Source: Mycobacterium interjectum
GTDB taxonomy: Bacteria; Actinomycetota; Actinomycetes; Mycobacteriales; Mycobacteriaceae
Direction: 5' to 3'
Length of the DNA: 64,000 nt
Assembly (NCBI GenBank): GCA_002102225.1
Contig: LQPB01000032.1
Span: forward strand, 1-64,000
Shown here: piece by piece, positions 52,731 through 64,000 of the stretch
How positions within the stretch are numbered: the first letter of the stretch is position 1
Layout: each line of letters starts with the position of its first letter
The notes under the pieces: model-generated
Told to the model about the DNA's origin: nothing
Databases searched by the model: none
The model's input: only the letters and a program-made list of their open reading frames with translations
Program-made: the position numbers and the translations under genes

Positions 52731-52821
52731 AAGTGCGCTATCGTGCGTAGGTATGACAGGTGACCGGCTGTCAATTCGACCGTCAGAATGTTATGGGACG
52801 CGTGTGCCACTTTTGTCGCGC

Positions 52822-54033
52822 ATGGGGGCCACCCGCCGACCGGAGGCCTCCGCCGCGCGCTGGAAGAGGCCCAAGAAATACCTTTGGCTGCTGGCCGCGG
52901 CCGTCCCGGTGCTGGTCTTTCCCTGCTGGGCGGGGGCGCAACACACCGGTTTCGGCATCTTCTGGTGGGGCGTTCCCATCCTGGCGTTCGTGATCATTCC
53001 CATCCTGGACCACCTGATGGGCCCCGACGTCGTCGACGATCCCGACGAGAGCGTCCTGGCCTGGGTGGAAACGAACCGTTTCTATCGCTGGGCCACCTAC
53101 CTCTACCTGCCCAACCAGTACCTGTCGCTGGTGTTCGCCTGTTGGGTGTGGAGCGGCGGCGGTTGGCTCGCCATGGGCCTCGCCGAGAAGGTCGGCCTGA
53201 TGGCGACCGTCGGCCTGGTCGGCGGCCTGGCCATCAACGCCGCGCACGAACTGGGGCACACGCGGCTCCAGGCCGAACGGCGCCTGAGCAAGGTGGCGCT
53301 CGCACAAACCTGCTACGGGCACTTCTACGTCGAGCACAACCGCGGGCACCACGTCCGGGTGGCGACGGTCGAGGACCCGGCCAGCGCGCGCCTGGGCGAG
53401 CCCCTCTACGCCTTCATTCCGCGCTCGGTGTTCGGCGGCCTCCGTTCGGCCTGGCAGCTCGAGGCGGACCGCCTGGCGGGGCTGGGCAAATCCCGCTGGT
53501 CGCTGCACAACGAGATACTCAATGCGTGGCTGATGAGCGCGGCGTTGTTCACCGTGCTTTCGGTATGGTTCGGCCCGGTCGTCCTGCCGTGGCTGATCGG
53601 CCAGGCGATCATCGGCTTTTGCCTGCTGGAGACCGTCAACTACATGGAGCACTACGGGCTGCGGCGCCAAAAACTGCCCAGCGGCCGCTACGAACGGGTC
53701 CAGCCCGCGCACAGCTGGAACAGCAGCTCGGTGATCACCAACGTCCTGCTTTTCCACCTGCAGCGGCATTCCGATCATCACGCCAATCCGCTGCGCCCGT
53801 ACCAGGTGCTGCGCCATGTCGATGATGCCCCGCAGCTGCCGAGCGGGTACAGCGCCATGCTGCTGTTGGCGTTGCTCCCGCCGCTGTGGCGCCGGGTGAT
53901 GGACCCGCGGGTGCTCGACTTCTACGGCGGCGACATCTCTCGGGCCGCACTCAAGCCCGGCGATGGCTGTCCCCGCCCGGCGCTACGCTTTCAGGCGTGG
54001 CCAAGGAGTTTTCGGGTCTTGACGAGTCGCTGA
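52822..54033 (+). CDS. alkB: AlkB-type alkane 1-monooxygenase
   Basis: A 403-residue membrane di-iron hydroxylase that hydroxylates the terminal carbon of alkanes, with electrons from rubredoxin. Four to six membrane helices are visible and the His boxes are complete: HELGH, EHNRGHH, LQRHSDHH, plus NYMEHYGLR. No rubredoxin gene (alkG) follows, unlike the usual actinobacterial alkB-rubAB order. The start is uncertain: ATGs at 52726, 52753 and 52822 are in frame; 52822 gives the family's usual distance to KKYLW, and 52726 lies in the operator-like repeat. The gene's last 37 bases overlap the next gene. Confidence 0.88.
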   Translation: MGATRRPEASAARWKRPKKYLWLLAAAVPVLVFPCWAGAQHTGFGIFWWGVPILAFVIIPILDHLMGPDVVDDPDESVLAWVETNRFYRWATYLYLPNQYLSLVFACWVWSGGGWLAMGLAEKVGLMATVGLVGGLAINAAHELGHTRLQAERRLSKVALAQTCYGHFYVEHNRGHHVRVATVEDPASARLGEPLYAFIPRSVFGGLRSAWQLEADRLAGLGKSRWSLHNEILNAWLMSAALFTVLSVWFGPVVLPWLIGQAIIGFCLLETVNYMEHYGLRRQKLPSGRYERVQPAHSWNSSSVITNVLLFHLQRHSDHHANPLRPYQVLRHVDDAPQLPSGYSAMLLLALLPPLWRRVMDPRVLDFYGGDISRAALKPGDGCPRPALRFQAWPRSFRVLTSR

Positions 54034-54569
54034 CGCAGTTCATCGGCGATCAGGCCGTCTTCTTCGTCGCCACCGCACCCGCCGAGGGCGGCCGAATCAA
54101 TCTCTCCCCCAAGGGCTACCGGGACACCTTCGCGGTGCTCGACGAGCACACCGTCGCGTATCTCGATCTGTTCGGCAGCGGCGTCGAAACGATCGCGCAC
54201 CTGCGTGACAACGGCCGAATCACGATCATGTTCTGCTCGTTCAACCGCAACTCGCGCATCCTGCGGCTGTTCGGCAACGGGCGCGTGGTGCGCCCGGACG
54301 ACGCCGAATTCCCCGGTCTGCTCACGCGTTTCGGCGGCACGCACGACGGCGTCCGGGCCGTCATCGTCGTCGAGCTCGAACGAATCGCCGACGCCTGCGG
54401 ATTCGCGGTGCCCTACTACGAGCTCGTCGACGAGCGCCCCGTCCTCGACGCGCATCACGCCAAGGCGTCCGATGACGCCTTCACCCGGCTCGTCGAGCGC
54501 AACCGGCGCAGCATCGACGGGCTGCCCGCGCTGGAGGCCGACCACCCGGCGCCGCGACGACCCGCCTGA
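53997..54569 (+). CDS. Pyridoxamine 5'-phosphate oxidase-fold (PPOX) protein
   Basis: A 190-residue split-barrel flavin-binding-fold protein; the segment DQAVFFVATAPAEGGRINLSPKGYRDTFAVLD is typical of the PPOX family in mycobacteria. Members bind FMN or F420, but the activity of this group is not known. The GTG at 53997 gives the MAKEFSGLDESL start; it lies inside the 3' end of alkB (37-base overlap in another frame), so the two genes are probably co-transcribed. No strong ribosome site precedes it. Confidence 0.8.
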   Translation: MAKEFSGLDESLTQFIGDQAVFFVATAPAEGGRINLSPKGYRDTFAVLDEHTVAYLDLFGSGVETIAHLRDNGRITIMFCSFNRNSRILRLFGNGRVVRPDDAEFPGLLTRFGGTHDGVRAVIVVELERIADACGFAVPYYELVDERPVLDAHHAKASDDAFTRLVERNRRSIDGLPALEADHPAPRRPA

Positions 54570-54662
54570 GTCCGCCTGAGCCCGTCGGCGGCGCTTGCGT
54601 AACGCTTTTCCGGCTCTGACCGATGCTCTGCAAGCGGGGGTCGACGGAAAGGGAGACCGACG

Positions 54663-56579
54663 ATGTCGTTTGTGTTCGCCATGCCAGAGCAGGTGCGGAC
54701 GGCGGCAACGCAGTTGGCCGGCATCGGATCGACGATCGACTCGGCCACCGCGGCGGCGGCCGCCCGGACCACGCAGGTGCTGGCCGCCGGCGCCGACCAG
54801 GTGTCCGGGGCGGTCGCGGCGCTGTTCTCCAGCCACGGCCAGGCCTACCAGGCCATCAGCGCCCAGCTGGCGGGGTTTCACCAGGGGCTGGTGCAGAACC
54901 TGTCGGCCGGCGCGGCCTCGTACGCCGGCGCCGAGGCGAACAACGCGCTGACGGTCGGCAACGACGGCGTCGCCGACCTGGGTCTGGGCAACATCGGCAA
55001 CGGCAACATCGGCGGCGGCAACAGCGGCAACACCAACCTCGGCAGCGGCAACGCCGGCTACACCAACATCGGCAACGGGAACATCGGCAACGGGAACGTC
55101 GGCGCCGGCAACATCGGCTACAGCAACGCCGGCAGCGGCAACACCGGCACCGCCAACGTGGGTCTCGGTAACGACGGCAACGCCAACATGGGCGGCGGCA
55201 ACCTCGGCAACGCCAACGTGGGCGCCGGCAACCTCGGCAGCTACAACCAGGGCGCCGCCAACAGCGGCAACTCCAACGTGGGCCTCGCGAACCTGGGCAA
55301 CAACAACCTGGGCATCGGCAACAGCGGCAGCCACGACATCGGCATCGGGCTCAAGGGCGACAACCTGGTCGGCATCGGCGGGCTCAACGCCAACGGCAGC
55401 GTCGGCAACGTGGGCTGGGGCAACAACGGCAACCACAACATCGGGCTGGGCAACACCGGCAACAACAACATCGGCTTCGGCCTGACCGGCGACAACGAAA
55501 TCGGCGTCGGCGGAACGTATTACGACACCGCCACGGGTCAGTTCGCGCTCGGCGGGCTGAACTCCGGCAGTGGCAACACCGGCCTGTTCAACTCCGGCAC
55601 CGGCAACACCGGCCTGTTCAACTCCGGCACCGGCAACTCCGGTGTGTTCAACAGCGGCGCCCACAACTGGGGCGCGTTCAATTCGGGCAACACCAACACC
55701 GGCATCGGCAACACGGGCGACATCAACACCGGGCTGTGGAATGCCGGGTATTCCAACGTCGGCTCGTTCAACGCCGGCTACCAGAACGTCGGCATGGGCG
55801 ACCCCGGCTTCAGCAACGTGGGCTCGTGGAACGGCGGCGACAACAACATCGGCGCCTTCAACGGCTCGTCGGGCAACATCGGCCACCTCAACGGCGGCTA
55901 CAACAACATCGGCGTCGGCAACTCGGGCGCGTTCAACGTGGGCAGCTTCAACGGGGGCGACGAGAACATGGGCGACTCCAACGGGGGTTGCAGCAACACC
56001 GGATCCTTCAACGGGGGCAACACCAACACCGGATTCTTCAACGCGGGCGACACCAACACCGGCCTCTTCAACGCGGGCGGCCTCAACACCGGTGCGGGCA
56101 GCCCGTTCACCCAGGCCGTCGCCAACTCGGGCTTCGGCAACACCGGCACCGGCAACTCCGGGTTTTACAACAGCAGCGACGGCAACTCGGGCTTCTACAA
56201 CTCGGCGGCCGGGGGCTTCAACTCCGGCTTCATGAACACCGGCGCCGGCAACAACGACACGGGCGCCTTCAACTCCGGCGGCGGCCAGTTCTCGGTCGGC
56301 TTCGCCAACTCCGACGGCGGCAAGTACAACACTGGCTTCGGCAACTCCGGACCCGGCGACTACAACACGGGCGTCTACAACTCCGGCTACGGCGGCAACA
56401 ACACCGGCTTCTGGAACACCGACTCTTTCGTCGGCGGCAACACCGGCTGGTTCAACTCGGGCGTCGGCAACAACACCGGGTTCTTCAACTCCGGCGGCGG
56501 CTACCCCTTCGACCAGGGCAACTCGGGATTCGCCAACTCCGGCACCGGCGCCTCGGGCTGGCTTAAACCGCCCGTTTGA
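54663..56579 (+). CDS. PE-domain protein with MPTR-type NxGxGNxG repeats
   Basis: A 638-residue protein with an N-terminal PE domain (about 1-95: [22 protein letters not shown]) joined to a long Asn-Gly repeat region (about 96-630) of pentapeptide type, such as [19 protein letters not shown] and [11 protein letters not shown]. This repeat is the MPTR pattern normally attached to PPE domains; classical long PE proteins carry PGRS repeats instead. The protein is likely secreted by ESX-5 to the surface. There is no separate C-terminal domain; the end, SGWLKPPV, runs 17 bases into the end of the convergent metK gene. AAAGGGAG precedes the ATG. Confidence 0.9.
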   Translation: MSFVFAMPEQVRTAATQLAGIGSTIDSATAAAAARTTQVLAAGADQVSGAVAALFSSHGQAYQAISAQLAGFHQGLVQNLSAGAASYAGAEANNALTVGNDGVADLGLGNIGNGNIGGGNSGNTNLGSGNAGYTNIGNGNIGNGNVGAGNIGYSNAGSGNTGTANVGLGNDGNANMGGGNLGNANVGAGNLGSYNQGAANSGNSNVGLANLGNNNLGIGNSGSHDIGIGLKGDNLVGIGGLNANGSVGNVGWGNNGNHNIGLGNTGNNNIGFGLTGDNEIGVGGTYYDTATGQFALGGLNSGSGNTGLFNSGTGNTGLFNSGTGNSGVFNSGAHNWGAFNSGNTNTGIGNTGDINTGLWNAGYSNVGSFNAGYQNVGMGDPGFSNVGSWNGGDNNIGAFNGSSGNIGHLNGGYNNIGVGNSGAFNVGSFNGGDENMGDSNGGCSNTGSFNGGNTNTGFFNAGDTNTGLFNAGGLNTGAGSPFTQAVANSGFGNTGTGNSGFYNSSDGNSGFYNSAAGGFNSGFMNTGAGNNDTGAFNSGGGQFSVGFANSDGGKYNTGFGNSGPGDYNTGVYNSGYGGNNTGFWNTDSFVGGNTGWFNSGVGNNTGFFNSGGGYPFDQGNSGFANSGTGASGWLKPPV

Positions 56580-57774
56580 GCTCGTCGACCATGTTGAGCT
56601 GTTCCCAGGGCAGCTCGATGTCGGTGCGTCCGAAGTGGCCGTAGGCGGCGGTCTGGGCGTAGATCGGGCGCAGCAGGTCCAGGTCGCGGATGATCGCGCC
56701 GGGGCGCAGGTCGAACACCTCGGGAACGATCTTTTCGATCTTGACCGGGTCGACGGTGGCGGTGCCGAACGTCTCGATGAACAGCCCGACCGGGGCGGCC
56801 TTGCCGATGGCATAGGCCACCTGCACCTCGACCCGCTCCGCCAGCCCGGCGGCGACGATGTTCTTGGCCACCCAGCGCATCGCGTAGGCCGCCGAGCGGT
56901 CCACCTTGGAGGGATCCTTACCCGAAAACGCCCCGCCGCCGTGGCGGGCCCAGCCGCCATAGGTGTCCACGATGATCTTGCGCCCGGTCAGCCCCGCATC
57001 ACCCATCGGGCCACCCAGCACGAACTTGCCGGTCGGGTTGACCAGCACCCGGGTCGCCGAGGAATCCAACGTCGGGTGGCCCAACTCGGCCAGCACGGTC
57101 GTGAGCACGTGCTTGCGGATGTCGGGGTCCAGCGTCTTCTCCAGATCGATGCCCTCGGCGTGCTGGGTGGAGACCACCACGGTGTCCAGCCGCACCGGCA
57201 CATCATCCTCATAGGCGATGGTGACCTGGGTCTTGCCGTCCGGGCGCAGGTAATCCAGCGTCCCGTTCTTGCGGACCTCGGTCAGCTTGCGCGACAGCCG
57301 ATGCGCCAGCGCGATCGGCAGCGGCATCAACTCCGGGGTGTCGTTGATCGCATAACCGAACATCAGCCCCTGATCACCAGCGCCCTGGGAGTCCAGCGGG
57401 TCCGCCGCGCCCTCGACACGGACCTCATGGGCGCTGTCCACCCCCTGGGCGATGTCGGGCGACTGCGCCCCGATGCCGATGTTCACCCCACACGACGCCC
57501 CGTCAAAGCCCTTGTCCGACGAGTCATAACCGATGTCGAGGATGCGCGCGCGCACCGTGTTGGTGATGTCGGCGAACGCAGCCTTGGCCGTCGTCGTCAC
57601 CTCGCCCACCACATGCACCTGCCCGGTGGTCACCAGCGTCTCGACCGCAACCCGTGAGCGGGGGTCCTCCGCCAGCAACGCATCAAGGACCGAGTCGCTG
57701 ATCGCGTCACAGATCTTGTCGGGATGCCCCTCAGTCACCGACTCACTGGTAAACAGCCGACCCTTTTCACTCAC
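56563..57774 (-). CDS. metK: S-Adenosylmethionine synthetase
   Basis: A 403-residue enzyme that makes SAM from methionine and [22 protein letters not shown] at the N-terminus, the [12 protein letters not shown] motif and the [19 protein letters not shown] block are complete. The last 17 bases overlap the 3' end of the convergent PE-MPTR gene; the metK reading frame and C-terminus are intact. It is 90 bases downstream of coaBC on the same strand; no SAM riboswitch was recognised in the gap. Confidence 0.98.
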   Translation of the reverse strand: MSEKGRLFTSESVTEGHPDKICDAISDSVLDALLAEDPRSRVAVETLVTTGQVHVVGEVTTTAKAAFADITNTVRARILDIGYDSSDKGFDGASCGVNIGIGAQSPDIAQGVDSAHEVRVEGAADPLDSQGAGDQGLMFGYAINDTPELMPLPIALAHRLSRKLTEVRKNGTLDYLRPDGKTQVTIAYEDDVPVRLDTVVVSTQHAEGIDLEKTLDPDIRKHVLTTVLAELGHPTLDSSATRVLVNPTGKFVLGGPMGDAGLTGRKIIVDTYGGWARHGGGAFSGKDPSKVDRSAAYAMRWVAKNIVAAGLAERVEVQVAYAIGKAAPVGLFIETFGTATVDPVKIEKIVPEVFDLRPGAIIRDLDLLRPIYAQTAAYGHFGRTDIELPWEQLNMVDELKRAV

Positions 57775-57864
57775 AGTCCCTATCCTTCCAATAGTTAGTT
57801 AGTCGAATAATATCGTTTGGCGTCAGCCGGCACCCGGGCGGGCGCCGTAGGGAAGTAAACCCCG

Positions 57865-59127
57865 TTACCCGCTGTGGCCGTGCAGAAACGCCACGATCGC
57901 ATCCACGATACGGCTGGCCATCAGCGTCTTGGAGCCGTGCGGGAGCGCCGACTCGGTGCCGTCGGAAGCCAGCAGCCAGCCGTCGTTGCTGTCCACCTCG
58001 AACGCCTTGTTGTCGCCGACGGCGTTGACCACCAACAGGTCACATCCCTTGCGCCGCAGCTTTTCCCGGGCGTGGAACAGCACGTCGCCGTTGGCGTCGC
58101 CGGTCTCGGCGGCAAAACCCACGATGGCGCGCATGTTGGGCAGCTGCCCGTGCGAGCGCGCCCGCACCGCGCCGGCCAGCACGTCGTCGTTGCGCACCAA
58201 TTCGATCGTCGGCGCCGCGGTGTCCTCTTCGGCGCGCTTCTTGATCTTGGCGGCGGCGACCTGCGCGGGCCGGAAGTCGGCGACCGCGGCCGCCATCACC
58301 AGCACGTCGGCCTCGGGCGCGTGCTTGGACACCGCCTCGCCCAGTTGCTGCGCGGAGCTGACCTGCACCACGTTGACGCCGGCGGGGTCGATCAGGCCGG
58401 CGGTGTGCCCGGCGATCAGGGTGACCTCGGCGCCGCGCTGGGCGGCGACCCGCGCCACCGCATAGCCCTGCTTGCCGGAGCTGCGGTTACCGATGAAGCG
58501 CACCGGATCGATCGGTTCGCGGGTGCCACCGGCGGTGACCAGCACCCGGCGGCCGGCGAGGTCGTAGGGCAGCGCGTCGTGGCGCTCCAGCAGCAGCTGG
58601 GCCAGGGTGGTGATCTCCTCGGCCTCGGGCAGCCGTCCCGCCCCGCTGTCGGCGCCGGTGAGCCGGCCGTGGGCGGGTTCCAGCACCACCGCGCCGCGGC
58701 GGCGCAGCGTGGCCACGTTGTCGGCGGTGGCCGGGTGCAACCACATCTCGGTGTGCATCGCCGGCGCGAACAGCACGGGACAGCGGGCGGTCAGCAGCGT
58801 GGCGGTCAGCAGGTCGTCGGCGCGGCCGGCAACGGCCCGGGCCAGCAGGTCGGCGGTGGCCGGCGCCACCACCACCAGATCGGCCTGCTTGCCGAGCTGG
58901 ACGTGCGGCACCTCCGGAACGTCGTCGAAGACGCCGGTGCGCACCGGCTGGCCCGACAGCGCCTCGAAGGTGGCGGCGCCCACGAAGCGCAGCGCGGACT
59001 CGGTGGGGATGACGCGGACGTCATGGCCGGCCTCGGCGAGCTGGCGAACGACGGTGCACGCCTTGTAGGCGGCGATGCCCCCGGAGACGCCGACTATGAC
59101 CTGTTTGGCGATCCGCTCGCGGTCCAC
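57865..59127 (-). CDS. coaBC: Phosphopantothenoylcysteine synthetase/decarboxylase
   Basis: A 420-residue bifunctional enzyme for two steps of coenzyme A synthesis. The N-terminal flavin-binding CoaC domain (about 1-180) has VSGGIAAYKA, the PAMHTEMW motif and a Gly-rich loop (ADSGAGRLPE). The C-terminal CoaB domain (about 190-420) has VTAGGTREPIDPVRFIGNRSSGKQG and a dimer region with MAAAVADFRP and the KIKK motif. It follows rpoZ after 19 bases in the gmk-rpoZ-coaBC-metK gene order. Confidence 0.97.
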   Translation of the reverse strand: MDRERIAKQVIVGVSGGIAAYKACTVVRQLAEAGHDVRVIPTESALRFVGAATFEALSGQPVRTGVFDDVPEVPHVQLGKQADLVVVAPATADLLARAVAGRADDLLTATLLTARCPVLFAPAMHTEMWLHPATADNVATLRRRGAVVLEPAHGRLTGADSGAGRLPEAEEITTLAQLLLERHDALPYDLAGRRVLVTAGGTREPIDPVRFIGNRSSGKQGYAVARVAAQRGAEVTLIAGHTAGLIDPAGVNVVQVSSAQQLGEAVSKHAPEADVLVMAAAVADFRPAQVAAAKIKKRAEEDTAAPTIELVRNDDVLAGAVRARSHGQLPNMRAIVGFAAETGDANGDVLFHAREKLRRKGCDLLVVNAVGDNKAFEVDSNDGWLLASDGTESALPHGSKTLMASRIVDAIVAFLHGHSG

Positions 59128-59146
59128 AGCGCGCCCGGCCCGCCTG

Positions 59147-60174
<1,028 letters not shown>

Positions 60175-60232
60175 TGGCGCCCTTGGGTCGGTGCCCCCAC
60201 AGGCCGTTCGGCCTGCATCGTCGCTGCTTTGG

Positions 60233-60550
60233 TTAGGCGGAGCCGAACTTTTCCAGCAGGGCCTTGCGCTGCCGGTCGCCGAGGCCGCGCAGGCGGCGGG
60301 TGGGGGCGATCTCCAGCTCGGTCATGATTTCCTGCGCCTTGACCTTGCCCACCTTCGGCAACGCCTCGAGCAGGGCAGACACCTTCATCTTGCCCAGTAC
60401 TTCGTCGCTCTCGGCGTCCTTGAGCACCTGGGTGAGGTTGGTGCCGCCGCGCTTGAGGCGGTCTTTGAGCTCTGCTCGCGCGCGACGAGCGGCAGCCGCC
60501 TTCTCCAAAGCGGCCGCGCGCTGCTCGTCGGTCAACTGGGGAAGGGCCAC
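60233..60550 (-). CDS. mihF: Mycobacterial integration host factor
   Basis: A 105-residue nucleoid-associated DNA-binding protein, practically identical in sequence to the active short form of Mtb mIHF. An N-terminal basic helix ([25 protein letters not shown]) and a helix-two-turn-helix ([18 protein letters not shown]) are visible. It shapes the chromosome and is needed for L5 phage integration. The GTG at 60550 has a GGAGGA site and gives the short form; the frame is open upstream to 60733, where the Mtb gene was once annotated longer. Confidence 0.97.
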   Translation of the reverse strand: MALPQLTDEQRAAALEKAAAARRARAELKDRLKRGGTNLTQVLKDAESDEVLGKMKVSALLEALPKVGKVKAQEIMTELEIAPTRRLRGLGDRQRKALLEKFGSA

Positions 60551-60646
60551 GATTCCTCCGTATCTGATCAATCGGTAATCGATCTCGTTTGTCTCTGCCG
60601 GGTACTTCAGCCAGCGGAGATGACCGTACTCAGCCTTCCTGACGAA

Positions 60647-60677
60647 ATCTAACCCGCCCCCCTGGTTAATTGTGCAA
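60647..60677 (-). promoter_or_regulatory. mihF: Possible mihF promoter
   Basis: On the minus strand, TTGCAC (60677-60672) and TTAGAT (60652-60647) lie 19 bases apart in an AT-richer patch and could serve as -35 and -10 for mihF, with a leader of about 90 bases. The spacing is longer than ideal. Confidence 0.35.
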
Positions 60678-61005
60678 ATGTGCAGCGTGGACCCCGCGGG
60701 CCAGCCCCGCGGGAGCTCCCGGCGGGGCCGCAAAGACGGGCCGCAAGGGGCGGCATTTCCGGCGCGAAATCGCCCTCCCGATCCACCCGAAAACGGTGTT
60801 TGAGCTGTGGTTTCAGGCAGTCGGGTGGAGGTCGCGCGGCCCGGCGGCGACCGCCGCGGATGACCGCGCCGGACGGCCCCAACTGGGGGTGCGGCGGATC
60901 ACGCATTTTTCCGTGGCGTGTCGCGCGTGTCGCCCCCGCCGACAAGCGGCAGGTCGGCGGCCCGCGCGCGGCGATGTTTCAGCGAATGCCCAGCCAGACA
61001 TCAGT

Positions 61006-61011
61006 TACGAT
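61006..61011 (+). promoter_or_regulatory. -10 element for a possibly leaderless transcript
   Basis: TACGAT ends 6 bases before the GTG at 61018, which places the transcription start at or near the start codon. No ribosome site is visible, in line with leaderless translation, which is common in mycobacteria. Confidence 0.5.
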
Positions 61012-61017
61012 CGAGCC

Positions 61018-61440
61018 GTGCCGAACCTGCGCATCCGTCAGGCGGCCGAACTGCTCGGAGTCAGCGACGACACCGTCCGGCGGTGGATCAACCAGGGCAC
61101 GCTGTCGGTGAGCCACGACGCCGCCGGCCGGAAGGTCATCGCCAGCGAGGATCTGGCCGAGTTTTCGCGCTCCAACGCGCCCACCCCGCCGCCGGATCCC
61201 CTCAGCATCGGCAGCTCGGCCCGCAACCGGTTCGTCGGCCTGGTGACCCGGGTGGTCAGCGACAAGGTGATGACCCAGGTCGAGATGCAGTGCGGCCCCC
61301 ACACGGTCGTCTCGCTGATGAGCACCGCCGCCGCCGAGGAGCTGAACCTGCAGCCCGGCAGCGTGGCCGTGGCCGTCGTCAAGGCCACCACCGTGATCGT
61401 GGAGACCGCGCGACCCAGCACGGCCGTCGCCTCCGACTGA
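61018..61440 (+). CDS. Helix-turn-helix/TOBE-domain molybdenum-binding regulator-like protein
   Basis: A 140-residue protein with a MerR/excisionase-like DNA-binding domain (about 1-55: LRIRQAAELLGVSDDTVRRWIN) and a TOBE (Mop) domain (about 70-135: SARNRFVGLVTRVVSDKVMTQVEMQCG and LQPGSVAVAVVKATTVIVE) that in other proteins binds molybdate or tungstate. It is probably a small molybdate-responsive regulator or storage protein. No molybdate transport gene is nearby. GTG start, probably leaderless. Convergent with pyrF, 114 bases apart. Confidence 0.88.
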   Translation: MPNLRIRQAAELLGVSDDTVRRWINQGTLSVSHDAAGRKVIASEDLAEFSRSNAPTPPPDPLSIGSSARNRFVGLVTRVVSDKVMTQVEMQCGPHTVVSLMSTAAAEELNLQPGSVAVAVVKATTVIVETARPSTAVASD

Positions 61441-61554
61441 CTTTGGCCTCCGGCGTGTGCGCTCACGGCTTCGGGCGTGCGCTGACGGTGCAGAAACGGC
61501 CGGCATCCCCGCCATGAGCTCGCACGGAAAGCCACGAGTTCACACGACCGCGGC

Positions 61555-62378
61555 CTAGCGGACTCCCAGATACGCGACGGCGTCCCGCATCCGTTCGCCG
61601 GCCGCCCGCAGGTCGGACACGTCCGGTCCGGCCCGCAGCACCTCGCGGGCGACCGCGGGCAGCAGCTGGCCCGGCGCGGCCCCACCCAGGCCGCTCAGCG
61701 CCCCGGGGCGGCCGCCCTGCACGCCGACGCCGGGCACCAGCACCGGCCCGCCCAGCTCGCTGACGTCGGGCGCCTCGAACACCGTCGCGCCGAGGACCAC
61801 GCCCACGTATCCGGGCTCGGAGCCGGTGGCGGACCGGTTGACGACCGCCGCCTGGTCGACGATCAGCTGGGCCACCGTCCGGCCGTCGAACGTCGCGCGC
61901 TGCACCGTGCCGCCCTCCGGGTTGGACGTCGCCGCCAGCACGAACACGCCGCGGTCGGTGGCGAGGGCCGCCTCCAGCAGCGGCCGCAGCGAACCGAACC
62001 CGAGATACGGCGAGGCGGTCACCGCGTCGGCGGCCAGCGGCGAGTCGCCGGCCCATGCCGCGGCGTAGGCCGCCATGGTGGTGCCGATGTCGCCTCGCTT
62101 GGCGTCGGCCAGCACCAGCACCCCGGCCGAACGCAGCGCGGCGATGGTGCGTTCCAGCACCGCGTATCCGGCGGCGCCGTACGTCTCGAAGAACGCCACC
62201 TGCGGCTTGACGACGGCGAACCCGGCGAACGCCTCGACGCAGATGTCGCAGAAGGCGGCCAGCCCGTCGGCGGTGGCCGGCAGGTCCCACGCCCGCAGCA
62301 GCTCGGGGTGCGGGTCGATGCCCAGGCACAGCGGCCCCCGGCTCAGCTTCGCCGCGGCCAGCCGGGCGCCGAAACCGG

Positions 62379-62382
<4 letters not shown>
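61555..62382 (-). CDS. pyrF: Orotidine 5'-phosphate decarboxylase
   Basis: A 275-residue enzyme for the last step of UMP synthesis, of the longer actinobacterial (group 2) type. [11 protein letters not shown], the catalytic Lys in [13 protein letters not shown] and the C-terminal [11 protein letters not shown] phosphate-binding motif are intact. Its ATG overlaps the carB stop as ATGA, so it is coupled to carB and ends the pyrimidine operon. Confidence 0.97.

Positions 62383-64000
<1,618 letters not shown>

Larger units (their letters stand above)
60551..61017. other. Intergenic region upstream of mihF and of the TOBE gene
   Basis: A 467-base region without a convincing gene. The part near 60647-60677 holds a possible mihF promoter and the mihF leader; the last 15 bases hold a possible leaderless promoter for the TOBE gene. 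The middle (about 60700-60960) is very GC-rich with nothing recognisable; an open frame runs through it without coding character. Confidence 0.5.

Noticed and set aside
53991..56960. Minus-strand open frame of 989 codons opposite the PE-MPTR gene and part of metK
   Set aside because: A Val/Ala repeat product is the complement of the Asn-Gly repeat; it has no domain or ribosome site and covers two real genes.
57775..57864. SAM-responsive riboswitch upstream of metK
   Set aside because: The 90-base gap is too short for known SAM classes and shows no matching core.
60233..60733. Longer mihF form starting upstream
   Set aside because: The extension is not conserved in character, and the GTG at 60550 has a strong ribosome site and gives the known active form.
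61441..61554. Terminator between the TOBE gene and pyrF
   Set aside because: GTGCGCT recurs as an imperfect direct repeat, but no stable inverted repeat was found.

Overview
The window is a high-GC actinobacterial chromosome segment. It almost certainly comes from a slow-growing Mycobacterium: it carries PE, PE_PGRS and MPTR-type repeat proteins, a mycobacterial DGAT, lprG-P55, mIHF, cyp132, and the gene order of the M. tuberculosis (Mtb) Rv1441c-Rv1384 region read backwards. PE_PGRS genes are uncommon in the M. avium complex, which points to a PE_PGRS-bearing non-tuberculous species. I cannot name the species. Comparisons with Mtb gene order are from memory.

Layout. 1-4.3 kb: the end of a PE_PGRS gene, then the glycolytic operon gap-pgk-tpiA (minus). 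4.3-10.1 kb: a Pro-rich secreted protein, an L,D-transpeptidase, and a coupled pair of a FAD oxidoreductase and a DUF3556 membrane protein. 10.5-14.2 kb: a lipid operon (acyltransferase, fadD12, lipO). 14.2-18.0 kb: an inserted steroid-degradation module (kshA, cyp125 and hsaA paralogues) with a perfect KstR-type operator in front of each transcription unit. 18.2-24.5 kb: DGAT, whiA, yvcK, rapZ, uvrC. 24.6-30.6 kb: an accessory envelope block (PE_PGRS-aspartic protease, membrane and secreted proteins, and a kinase-like receptor with an outside DUF4189 domain). 30.7-38.4 kb: riboflavin genes (ribH, ribBA, ribE, ribD) interleaved with the lprG-P55 lipid export pair and rpe. 38.4-45.1 kb: rsmB, fmt, a methyltransferase/MarR pair, priA and a YhhN protein. 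45.1-51.0 kb: lipI, lipH, an AraC regulator, cyp132 and a flavin monooxygenase. 51.0-56.6 kb: a second insertion with a Tat-exported cholesterol oxidase, a divergent AlkB-type hydroxylase, a PPOX-fold protein and a PE protein with MPTR repeats. 56.6-64 kb: metK, coaBC, rpoZ, gmk, mihF, a TOBE-domain regulator, pyrF and the 3' half of carB.

How the genes work together. Housekeeping genes form tight, mostly minus-strand operons with ATGA/GTGA overlaps (uvrC-rapZ-yvcK-whiA, ribD-rpe, rsmB-fmt, carB-pyrF, gmk-rpoZ). Between them sit lineage-specific blocks concerned with sterol, alkane and acyl-lipid oxidation and with the cell surface. The most notable are the steroid module with its own KstR boxes and the cholesterol oxidase/AlkB pair around a symmetric promoter-operator. 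Together they suggest expanded sterol and hydrocarbon metabolism compared with Mtb. No tRNA, rRNA, CRISPR array, insertion sequence or phage gene was seen.
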